NCBI RefSeq assembly: GCF_000373985.1
Contig: NZ_KB892900.1
Coordinates: 109,059 to 173,058 of the forward strand
Length of the DNA: 64,000 nucleotides
From: Desulfobacter curvatus DSM 3379
GTDB taxonomy: Bacteria; Desulfobacterota; Desulfobacteria; Desulfobacterales; Desulfobacteraceae
Direction: 5' to 3'
The notes under the pieces were generated by a model. It worked only from the letters and a program-made list of their open reading frames with translations. It had not been told where the DNA came from and ran no database searches. Position numbers and translations under genes: made by a program. Shown here piece after piece: positions 17,732-27,600 of this stretch (position 1 is the stretch's first letter; each line of letters opens with the position of its first letter).

Positions 17732-19147
17732 ATGGCTTGTATCCTGGTCGTGGATGACGAAGAATCAATTTGTTATGCATTTTCTGAATGCATAACGCAG
17801 ATGGGCCATATGCCCGTGGCCGCCTCCAATGTCAAGGATGCACTTAAGAAGATCCGAGAACGCACGCCGGAAATTGTTTTTCTTGATAACCGGCTGCCGG
17901 GCGAAAGCGGTTTGTCCCTGCTGAAAAAAATACAATCCATGGAAAACAGACCTGTCGTTGTGATTATGACAGCCTACGGCACAATGGATACGGCAATTGA
18001 TGCCGTAAAATACGGTGCCTTCGAGTACTTGTTAAAACCTGTTGATTTAACCCGGATTGAAGAAATTGTTCACAGAATTCTGCACATGGGGGACTCTGAA
18101 GCCGTGCACTTGACCGGTGAGAGCATCAGTGAGCCTGATATGGCGGCTGATATGCTCATTGGCTCATCCAACGCGCTATCTGACATTTATAAAATGATCG
18201 GTCTGCTGACAACCAACGATGTCCCTGTACTCATTGAAGGAGAAAGCGGGGTGGGCAAAGAACTGCTTGCCCGCGCCATTCATAACCGCAGTGATCGAAA
18301 AGGAGCCCCTTTTGTGGCTGTCAACTGTGGTGCAATTCCTGAACATCTCATCGAATCGGAATTGTTCGGCCATGAAAAAGAGGCCTATCCGGGTGCAGAC
18401 CAAAGGAAAAAAGGAAAATTTGAAACCGCCCGGAACGGGACCCTTTTTCTGGATGATATTAGCCGGCTAAATGCTCTGATGCAGATTAAATTATTTCAGG
18501 CACTTCAGAATAAAGCCATCCAGCGGGTAGGAGGTGCTCAGGATGTCTCGATTGAATCGGTCCGGATGATTACGGCCTCCGATCGCAGGTTGCTCGAAGA
18601 GATGAAATCCGGGCGTTTCAGGAGTGATCTGTATTACCGTCTGCAGTTGATTACATTAAAAATCCCCCCCTTACGCGAGCGAAGACCGGATATCCCTGAT
18701 TTAATTTCTCATTTCATTAAAAAGGCGAATCTGGAAATGGGCCTGGCTGTTAAAGGTATTGAAAAAAATGCGCTGGATCGCCTGATGGAATATGACTGGC
18801 CCGGAAATGCCAGGGAGCTGGAAAGTGTGATTAAACGGGGGGCAATTTTATGCCGATCAGAGACCATCTGCGCACATCATATTGAACTTCCCGATACTGC
18901 CGGCAACAGAGCGTTTGAAAACACAGAGTCAGTATCCATTGATAGCCAGGTTACCCGATGGTATGAAAAACGCAATCAGATGTTTCCCGGAGAAAGAAAG
19001 CTGTTTGCCCGGATTGTGTCATCCGTTGAAAAAGCATTGATTGCCCAAGCCCTGGAAGAATGCGGACAGAATCAACTGAAAGCCTCAGAGCTGCTCGGGA
19101 TGAACCGGACAACCCTGAGAAATAAAATCAAAGAATTCAAGATTTAA
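17732..19147 (+). CDS. NtrC-family response regulator with degenerate GAFTGA loop
   Basis: Receiver domain with acidic pocket Asp8/Asp9 and phospho-acceptor Asp52; AAA+ domain with Walker A GESGVGKE from residue 170 and Walker B LFLDD (Asp241, Asp242); Fis-type helix-turn-helix at about 430-471 (LKASELLGMNRTTLRNKI). The sigma-54 contact loop, normally GAFTGA, reads EAYPGA at residues 217-222, so three of six positions, including the key Thr, differ. Published GAFTGA mutants often cannot engage sigma-54, so this protein may act independently of it or be defective in activation. Convergent with the next gene, overlapping by 11 nt. Confidence 0.92.
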   Translation: MACILVVDDEESICYAFSECITQMGHMPVAASNVKDALKKIRERTPEIVFLDNRLPGESGLSLLKKIQSMENRPVVVIMTAYGTMDTAIDAVKYGAFEYLLKPVDLTRIEEIVHRILHMGDSEAVHLTGESISEPDMAADMLIGSSNALSDIYKMIGLLTTNDVPVLIEGESGVGKELLARAIHNRSDRKGAPFVAVNCGAIPEHLIESELFGHEKEAYPGADQRKKGKFETARNGTLFLDDISRLNALMQIKLFQALQNKAIQRVGGAQDVSIESVRMITASDRRLLEEMKSGRFRSDLYYRLQLITLKIPPLRERRPDIPDLISHFIKKANLEMGLAVKGIEKNALDRLMEYDWPGNARELESVIKRGAILCRSETICAHHIELPDTAGNRAFENTESVSIDSQVTRWYEKRNQMFPGERKLFARIVSSVEKALIAQALEECGQNQLKASELLGMNRTTLRNKIKEFKI

Positions 19148-20330
19148 TTGCACTGCAATATTCTTCCAGAAGTGAAAACTGCTTACCTAAAGCATGCTCA
19201 TCGACTCCCCAGGGGGATTTGAAAAATGAGGCCATATGGGTCATTACACCGGATTCTTCTCTATCAAGGGCCAGGAAGGCAAATCTGGCCAAATCAAGAA
19301 TCAGCGGGGCGGCCAGAACGGAATCACAGCCCTGCCAGATAAACTGCATACTCATTTTTGTATTTAAAAATCCCTGGAAATGAATGAAATCCCAGGCCGT
19401 TTTCCGGTCTCCCAATGAGGGGACATAATCAATGGATACTTTTGAATGGGGATGATATCCGAGAATATGGGGCAGGAGTCTGTCCTTGCTTTTTATTTTT
19501 GAGGCCCCGTTCTCATGATTCTGCAAAATTTTGCCGTCGGTGTTTCCAAGAATATTATACCCTTCCCAGCTGAGCACTTCCAGATTCCGCATGGCAAACA
19601 TGGGGGCAAGCGCTGATTTTACCAGTGTCTCCCCTGTTTTGCCATCATTTCCCATCACCGGAACACCATACTGGCGGGCCAGTTCCACCAGACCATGGGA
19701 AAATCCGCCCTCGGACGGGGTAAAATTGATATACCCGCAGCCGGATGTGATGGCGGCGTAGGCATAAAGAAAACTGGGTCGGATACATTCCGTCATGTTC
19801 TTTTTAATTATGCTGGAAATGCCTTTAGCTGTGTCAAACAAGCATGCATCTTTGACCGGCGGTTCTGTGGATGTCAGGTTGATCACCACAATTTGCGCAA
19901 GATCGTTCTCCTCCCGAAAGCGTACAATATCATAATGGATTTTTTCAACCGCTTCTGTCAGGCTGCCTGTTTTAACTACATGAGATTGTTCAGAAATGCC
20001 GGAAATCGCCTCTCCAGCATTAAGAATAACTCCGGGAAATGATTGCTTCTGTATAGATTTTACGCTGTCTGTTAATAGGTACAGTTGTTCAATATCTTCT
20101 ATCCCGGTATCTTTGATGGGGCTAAAGGCATCCCTGCCGGATCTGATATCCCAGCCGCCGAAAACAATATCATCAAAATCTGTAAAGGGAATATGGCTGC
20201 ATTCTTCTGAAGTTGAAATCATTCCGGTGGGCGGGCAAATTTCGTTTGCAATGGCCATGGCCCCTGCCATGGTAACGGTTGAGAGATGCCCGCACAGTCC
20301 GATGAAAAGGAGTCCGCGTTTGTTAGCCAT
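19137..20330 (-). CDS. Inositol-3-phosphate synthase family protein
   Basis: NAD-dependent cyclase family that converts glucose-6-phosphate to inositol-3-phosphate. Seen: N-terminal Rossmann segment GLCGHLSTVTMAG, FGGWDIR near 58, the family core NDGKTGETLVKS near 230 with catalytic Lys, WEGYNILGNTDG near 262, and the late HFQGFLN region. At 397 residues it is closer to short archaeal/bacterial forms than to 510-residue eukaryotic ones. GGAG precedes the ATG. Its 3' end overlaps the regulator gene. With an EboB-like hydrolase on one side and a UbiA operon 13 kb away, a cyclitol-phosphate precursor for an envelope product is a reasonable guess. Confidence 0.85.
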   Translation of the reverse strand: MANKRGLLFIGLCGHLSTVTMAGAMAIANEICPPTGMISTSEECSHIPFTDFDDIVFGGWDIRSGRDAFSPIKDTGIEDIEQLYLLTDSVKSIQKQSFPGVILNAGEAISGISEQSHVVKTGSLTEAVEKIHYDIVRFREENDLAQIVVINLTSTEPPVKDACLFDTAKGISSIIKKNMTECIRPSFLYAYAAITSGCGYINFTPSEGGFSHGLVELARQYGVPVMGNDGKTGETLVKSALAPMFAMRNLEVLSWEGYNILGNTDGKILQNHENGASKIKSKDRLLPHILGYHPHSKVSIDYVPSLGDRKTAWDFIHFQGFLNTKMSMQFIWQGCDSVLAAPLILDLARFAFLALDREESGVMTHMASFFKSPWGVDEHALGKQFSLLEEYCSAIKS

Positions 20331-20748
20331 ATGTTGTTACTCCAAAAAAATAAATAATTGGGATACACGCCCTTAAAGAGTGACATGTACCCGAGAGTAC
20401 TATTCAGATACACCGGAATCTTCCAGTCTCCGGCCTATTTGCTATCAGGGATTTAGTTCAATGTAAATTGGGTAAGCAATATTATTTTTAGGGTTGAAAC
20501 GTTCGATGTAGAGGGCTGTTTGTCCCGGAGCTTTATTGGTGCAGGCATACCGAAGGGATACAATAAGTTTCACTTGCTGCCGCCTTTTATATGTGGTGTG
20601 ATACATTTTAAACAAATGGGATGGCTATTAAGCGAACAGGCCCCGGCAGACACCGTGTAGCGGATTTGCCGGGGCCTGATGTTTTTAATACGTTAAATTA
20701 AAAAAAGGCTTGTTTATCCCGGGACAAACGGTCTTTTCAGCCCGGCTG
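20331..20748. other. 418-nt intergenic region upstream of the inositol-phosphate synthase gene
   Basis: No credible gene. It contains one strong GC-rich hairpin (20638-20677) and a near-palindrome centred on TCCCGGGA at 20709-20726. Confidence 0.6.
20638..20677. terminator. GC-rich hairpin between PEP-CTERM and inositol-phosphate synthase genes
   Basis: A perfect 11-bp stem (AGGCCCCGGCA at 20638-20648 with 20667-20677) and 18-nt loop. The T run (GATGTTTTT) follows on the plus strand although both flanking genes are on the minus strand, so it may insulate the gene from antisense transcripts or protect the PEP-CTERM mRNA end. Confidence 0.45.
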
Positions 20749-21378
20749 TTAAATAGAAAAACTCTTTTTTCGGCCCATACCTGCGAGGCCGATCAAACCC
20801 AGGCCGAACAGTAGCATAGTGGCGGGTTCAGGAACAGCAGCTTCATTTACCGTAATCGAAAGATTAGCAGATATATTAAAACTGTCGACTCCGAGTTCAC
20901 CCAAATTAATTCCAATCCCTGAATATGGGTCAATAAACTCATACATCAGTCCGTAAAAATCTTCGTCATACTGCCCTGAAACAGTCAACGTATCTGTTCC
21001 GAAGCCCAGTGCTTCAAATGTTAAAGTGGCAAGTAGTATTGATGTGTTATAGTCGGCTGGAAAAAATAAATCACCAACAAAGGAGTCTATTACACTAAAA
21101 GAACCTGGCCCTGAAATAGAATCATAAAGCGTATATTCTGAATAGGAAAACACTGACCAGTCTCCATCAGAAGAGGTATCGAAACCAAATGAAGTAAGAC
21201 CTAAACTCGGATCTAAGGATGAACTTCGATTAACATACACCTGCACATCAAATGTTTCTCCTACATGAATATCGTTATCCAGCAGGATTAAATCAATGGT
21301 ACTTGATATTGCAGGCGACGCAGCAACTATTCCGGCAAATAACAACGCGATCAACCATAAAAACAATTTTTTGGACAT
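20749..21378 (-). CDS. PEP-CTERM sorting-signal exported protein
   Basis: A signal peptide (residues 1-26) and a textbook C-terminal sorting signal, VPEPATMLLFGLGLIGLAGM followed by GRKK, show the exosortase/PEP-CTERM route: export, cleavage near PEP and release or attachment at the outer surface, usually with exopolysaccharide. The mature part (about 27-180) is rich in beta strands and resembles cohesin-like secreted domains (IHVGETFDVQVYV near 37; TLTFEALGFGTDTLTV near 115), which is notable given the dockerin-like tail of the neighbouring giant protein. No exosortase gene is in the window. AGAGGG precedes the ATG. Confidence 0.88.
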   Translation of the reverse strand: MSKKLFLWLIALLFAGIVAASPAISSTIDLILLDNDIHVGETFDVQVYVNRSSSLDPSLGLTSFGFDTSSDGDWSVFSYSEYTLYDSISGPGSFSVIDSFVGDLFFPADYNTSILLATLTFEALGFGTDTLTVSGQYDEDFYGLMYEFIDPYSGIGINLGELGVDSFNISANLSITVNEAAVPEPATMLLFGLGLIGLAGMGRKKSFSI

Positions 21379-21636
21379 TTTGAAACCCTCTAATTTTTTT
21401 GACTTATAATCTTAATATTGTTTCAGTTGTAATTATTCGTCTGCAAATAAAATACCGACTGTTCAATATGGTAAGATATATTTTAAGTCACTCGTTAACC
21501 CTACAGTCATAAGGCTTTCGTCGGTTTTCATGTGTTAAATATTTAATTTTTTTCCCGGCAAACCAATTTTTCATATAGGGTGTGAAAAATAATATATATA
21601 TATTGTTACTTTATTTGCATACCTTATGGGAAATAA

Positions 21637-21672
21637 AACGGAGTGTTGTATCTTACGATACAACACTCCGTT
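21637..21672 (-). terminator. Intrinsic terminator of the giant exported protein gene
   Basis: A perfect 16-bp inverted repeat (21637-21652 with 21657-21672, TTAC loop), 6 nt after the stop codon. On the minus strand it is followed by TTTTATTT. Confidence 0.8.
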
Positions 21673-21677
21673 GAAGG

Positions 21678-24600
21678 TTAATCAGGAAGACTGTTTACGT
21701 ATGCTTGATAGCAGCCGTACCAGGCACGATAGTCATTAAATGTAATACAGCCGTCAAGATCATAATCCGCCTCTTCGATAAATCCGGCATCACCGGTGCA
21801 CTTTCGCAATGCGCCTCTCAGGATCATCATGTCGGCTACGTCCACATCACCATCATCATCCAGATCTCCGCAGAGATCCTGGGGGATCTGAGTGTTGGTA
21901 AATATAACAACAACGGTTTCACCCGCTTCCAGATTGATTGCTCCCGGTGCGCTGCCATCACTGACAACCGTACTGGAGAGGGTCCACCCGGACGGGATAT
22001 TGATTTCGCTGACCGAATAGCTACCCGGTTCCAGCGGGCCGGAGTCATTTGTTTGATCATCCGACAGATTAAAATTACTGCCGTAGCTGGTGCTGAACTC
22101 AAACAACTGAGTGGACCCATCCGGATCAGTCTGTTTTTCAACAATGATCCTGCCGGGAGCAATCTCCTGGGTATTGGTAAAGGTCACCGTGACCTTTTCG
22201 CCCGGATCAAGTGCAATGGCATTGGGGTCACTGCCGTCATCGCAGGTGGCATTTGTCAGGGTCCATCCGGACGGGATGTTGATCTCGCTGACCGAATAAG
22301 TACCCGGGTCCAGCGGTCCGGAATTGTTTGTCTGACCATCTGACAGACTGAAATTACTGCCATAGCTGGTACTGAACTCAAATAACTGAGTGGACCCATC
22401 CGGATCGGTCTGTTTTTCAACAATGATGGTGCCGGGAATGATATCTTTGCTGTTGTAGAAGGTTGCCTTTACGGTTTCTCCCTCTTCAACCCGGAACGTA
22501 ACCGTCCGTGCATCCACGTCAAATGAACCGTTATTATCTTCCAGGTTAATGTTGTTCAGGGTCCATCCTGAAAGGGCTGCTTCAGTAACAACATATGTTC
22601 CCGGATCAAGATCACCGACAACAATCTGCTCTCCATCACAAATACCGCCGTTTGCTGTACCCGTAAAGGTAAATGTTTCAGACGCACCATCCGGATCAGT
22701 CTGTTTTTCAATAATAATGGTGCCGCGTGGCGACAGGGTGACTGTCACAATCAGGGTATCTGTACCCACCCCGCCATCATCGTCTGTAACAGTTAACGTT
22801 ACAGTGAACGCACCTTCACTGTCATAGACATGGGTGGGTGTCAGTGTTCCGGCGATAGGAGCAGTATCGTCACCGAAATCCCATATTATGGTGTGGGTGT
22901 CAGCCGATCCAGGATCAGTGAAACTGCCGGTGAAATTGACAATATCACCGGTTTGAACGGCCTGGTCGGGTCCTGCATCAACGGCTGGAGCAACATTGTT
23001 CACTGTAACAAGAAGGGTATCCGATCCCACACCGCCGTCATCATCCGTCACGGTTAGAGTGACTGTGTAGACGCCGTTCTCTGCATAGACATGGGTCGGC
23101 GTTAATGTTCCGCTGACGGCTGAAGAACCGTCCCCAAAATCCCATTCAATAATGTGGGTATCTGCACTTCCAGGGTCAACAAAACTACCTGAGAAGCTGA
23201 TCGTATCGCCTTCATTTACGGTTTGATCCGGTCCGGCATTCACTACTGGAGCGACATTATTCACCGTCACAGTTGCTGTTGCGGTATCTTCCAGAAGAGA
23301 ATCAGACACCTTCAGGCCAACCGTATAGGTTCCATTGTCAGGCCACGAGTAACTTGGATTAACTCCGGTTGCATCATCATATACACCGTCATTATCAAGG
23401 TCCCAGGCATAAGAAAGCGCATCCCCGTTGGGATCAGTCGAACCTGAGCCATCCAATGTAACCGCCGAACCCTCATCCACTTCATAGGGGCCACCGGCAT
23501 CGGCAACCGGAGGCTGGTTTTCAATGACTGTTACTGATGTGAAAACCGGTAAGGACTCCATAGAGGTACAACTACCATCACCAATGGTGCAGCCGATCGG
23601 ATTAAATGCACCGTTGTCAAATACCTTGAGTGCAATGTTGTAAACACCCGGTGTTGCATAGGTATGTGATGCGCTGGCACTTGTTGTATCAACGTCTACA
23701 TCATCGAAAAAGACACCGTCATTATCCAGATCCCATTGGTACTGGGTAATGGAATCCCCGGGGTCAATGTCAAATGATCCGCTGCCGTCCAGTGTGAATG
23801 AAATACCCGCCGTTACGGTGTATGGACCACCGGTATCCGCAAATGGGGCATGCGGCGGTTCTGCCACTTCCACTTCACGGGTGTCGATATCTGTCTGGAC
23901 TGGATCATTATCATCCGTGACCCGAAGTCTGGCTGTATACGTCACCGGCAGATCTCCGGCCGTGTCCGGGTCGGGGTCGGGATAGGTATACGTGGCAGCC
24001 GGATCAGACGGGTTGGTGGTGGCAAAGTCATAAGTTCCGTCTCCGTCAAAATCCCACTCGTACAGGACAATGCTGCGAAGCGGATCAAGGTGACGTGAGC
24101 CTGAGGCATCAAAAGAGAGGGGTTCGTCAAACGCCCATATGATGTCGTCGCCGGCATCGGCTTCAGGCGGCTGGGTAAACAGGGCCGGGGTAAGCATGAT
24201 GATCCCCCAGGCTGTGGAGAATCCTGTGCCATAGCTGACATTCCAGTAACCGGTTGAATTCTGTATGTCCACAATTCGTTTTCGAATCCCGGATGTAGAA
24301 TCGTTATACCAGTCAAATCCGGTTAAAGAAAAGGTGACTACCGGCGAAGGCTGTGCCAGGCGCATGGCCTTGACAAAAGCATACATTCCGTAAAAATTGT
24401 TGTATTGCCAGGAATGATTATTGGTCTGCCAGTAATCTGCTTGGTAATCTTCTGCTGTTTTCCATCTGGGGTCATTTGTGTACCGGTCGTCAAATGCCAA
24501 TTGGACCATGCCGGATGGTGTTAGTGCAACACCATTGCCCGCACTTGTATATCCGAACCCAGTTCCATCATAGCTGTAACTGAGCCATACATTGTTACGG

Positions 24601-27600
24601 TCTTTGATCCATTGAGGCACATAGATACCAAAATTGTCTTCTGCTGCCAGCATACCGATTGCAGCCCATTGACAGGCTGAGTTGTCAGGGGCCTGGTTCC
24701 AACCGTATCTCCAGCCGCCGCCCACGGTGGCGTGATCGTATTGACCATAGGCGTAGGCATCCGTCAGGTCCACAAGCAAATCGTAAAAATACCGTCCAGC
24801 AATGTTTGTTCCGCCGGTCTGTGCAATCGCCTGGGGATTATTGGAAGAGGCAATGGCATCCATGATCATCCCCCCCTGGTAGGGTTGGTTGTTATATGAC
24901 TCTTCGATACCAATACCATTTCCGTTCGTATCCGGATCTCCATATGTCTGGCTGCTGATACTAATGGCGCGTATCCGGCCGAACATATAGTTAAAGCCGA
25001 TGGCAACGGTTTCTACATAGGGATTCTCCTGGTGGTCTCCATCCTGTAGATGCCCGTTGATCTCATAGGCTTGGATAGATGAACCGGTTAGGGATGTATA
25101 TCCATTGTAGCTGCTGCCATAGAATGCGCCGCTGGATTTGTTCTGGTTTTTGTGCAACCACCAGAGTCCGTTGTCTATCGCAATATTTGTTTTAGTGTCA
25201 TAGTCACCGGGTTTGATCACAAGATAATAAAAATCCTGTCCCACCAAACCTGCGCTGTCTTTAACTTCCAGTATGGCCGTATAAGGGGCTAAGTTTGCAC
25301 CGGTATAAGTATGGTCCGTTTCAATGGCATAGTTGTTGGTAACTGCAGCCCAATCAGTCCATCCTGTCCCATCACCAAAGTTCCAGCGATATTCCAGGTC
25401 TCCGGCATCACGGACAATGCCTTTAAGCCTGGCACTTTCACCACTGATGGCTTCGTGGGGGATGGTGGGATCAGAGCCGCGCCAGGGAACGCAGATGACA
25501 TCCGGAGCCAGGTTTGCAGCCACATTGACTGTGCTTGTGGCCGTACTTTGCTGCCCTGCACCATCTTCAACCGTCAATGTCACCGTATAACTGCCGGCAG
25601 CTGCATAGGTGTAAAACGGTTTCCTGCCCATGACATCGGCATCGTTGGTAAAATTGCCGTCGCCGTCACTATCCACGGCATCGTCCACATCCCATAAATA
25701 TTTTACAATGCCGTGATCATCACTGGACGCGCTTGCATTCAGATATGCCGGCGGTCCACCGGCACCGGCATTATAGGGCCCGCCTGCATCCGCGCTGGGC
25801 GAAGCCGCTGCACCTGCAGCCAGGACGGTTACGGTTACAGTATCCGTACCTGTCTGATTGGCTTCATCCCATACGGTCAATGTGACTGCATAAGACCCCG
25901 AGGTGTGATAAATATGGGCCGGGGTGGGGCCGGTGCCCTTCATGCCGTCCCCGTAATCCCATTCATATTTGTAAATACGAAAGTCATCTGTAGAACCGGT
26001 TCCGTCAAACCTGACCACCAGTTCTCCTTCTGTTGTCATATCTGCACCTGCATTGGCTGTGGGGGCCGCACCACTGGTAATGGTCACGTCAAGCGTATCA
26101 ATAACCGATTGCAGGCCATGATCGGTTACCTGCATGGCAACTGTGTATACCCCCGTTGCGTCATAAATATGGGAAACGTCAATACCGGTTTCGCCCGAGG
26201 GATTGAAGGTTGAACCGTCATAGTTGAAATCCCACTCAACGGTATAAACTTCATTGGGACCGTCATCGGTAGCGGTTCCGGCAAACTCGACGATCCAGTT
26301 TCCCTGGCTGGCATCAGCTTCAGTCAGGGTCTGATCCGCACCGGCATCTGCAACAGGAAGATCATTGACTGAGGTTGTGATACTGGAACTGTCGAAACCT
26401 GTCTGGTCAACCCCGTCATAGACAGTCAGGCCAATGGTATGACTGCCCGGTCCGGCCATATAAACCGTGGGGGTTTCGCCGCCGGCGGATTCTTTAAAAT
26501 CATCCATGACAAAGGTACTGTTGTGGACCACCATGCCTTTTCGCAGAGTAGTGTCTGCAGGCTGGTAGGTAGACGTATAAACAACGGTCCAGGTGGTGTC
26601 GGAGGCTGGCTTGTAACTGTACACGGCACCGGTGGTTGTCAGTTCTATTTTGAAGTCATACCAGGTGTCAGCAGCAATGTCATAGCCGGTGTCTCCCCGG
26701 CTGGAGGAGAATTCGTAGATGTAGATATTTCTATTATACAGATAGAACTGGTATGGAAATTGAGAATAGCTGAAATTTGTGGTGCTAGTATTTTTAAAAC
26801 CGAGCATGGCATCTCCGGTACCCAGATCCTTGACCCGGGCCTGGAAGACCTGTCCTTTTTCTTTCGGCACAGTACCACGGCTGACAATGTAGCGGTCACC
26901 CCATGCATTCGCTCCGGTGACGGAAACGGCATCATCCTGGGTAACATCAGTACCGGTATACCACTTGCCGCCTAAGAACCGGGTGCCGTCAAAGGTCTCT
27001 GTGCCCAGATTCCATAAATACCGGTCAACGTGATCATCATCTGAAGATAAGGACCCGTCCAGGGTGACGGTCCAGGCCCCTTCAAAGGCATTTCCAGTGG
27101 TTTCATTAACCGCGTAGGGACCTCCTGCATCCGCCACAGGAGACTCGCCCATTTCAACAACAACGGAAATCGTATCAATATGAGACTGGAGCGCATGGTC
27201 GGTTACCCGGACAGCAACTGTATATGCCCCTGTAGCAGTCCAGGTATGAGATAAGGTGGCAGCGGTATCACCGGATGGAACAAAGGTTGTGCCATCATAG
27301 TTCCAATCCCATTCATAGGTGTATATACCAAGATCATCAGTGGATGTTGAGGCATCAAAACTTCCTGCCCAGATGCCATCGGCTGAGTCTGCTTCGCCTA
27401 AGGTCAGGGCGTCGTCACTAATAACAGCCTCCGGGAAAACTCCGCCTGATGTTGTAACCGATGCCGTATCGGTATCACTCTGGCCTGCCCGGTCATAAAC
27501 GGTCAAGGAAACCGGGAAGGTTGCCTGCCCGTAAAAGCGGTAAGATGGCGCAGGTCCGGCTGCGATTTCTTTTAAGTCATCCATGACAAAGGTGCTCTGG

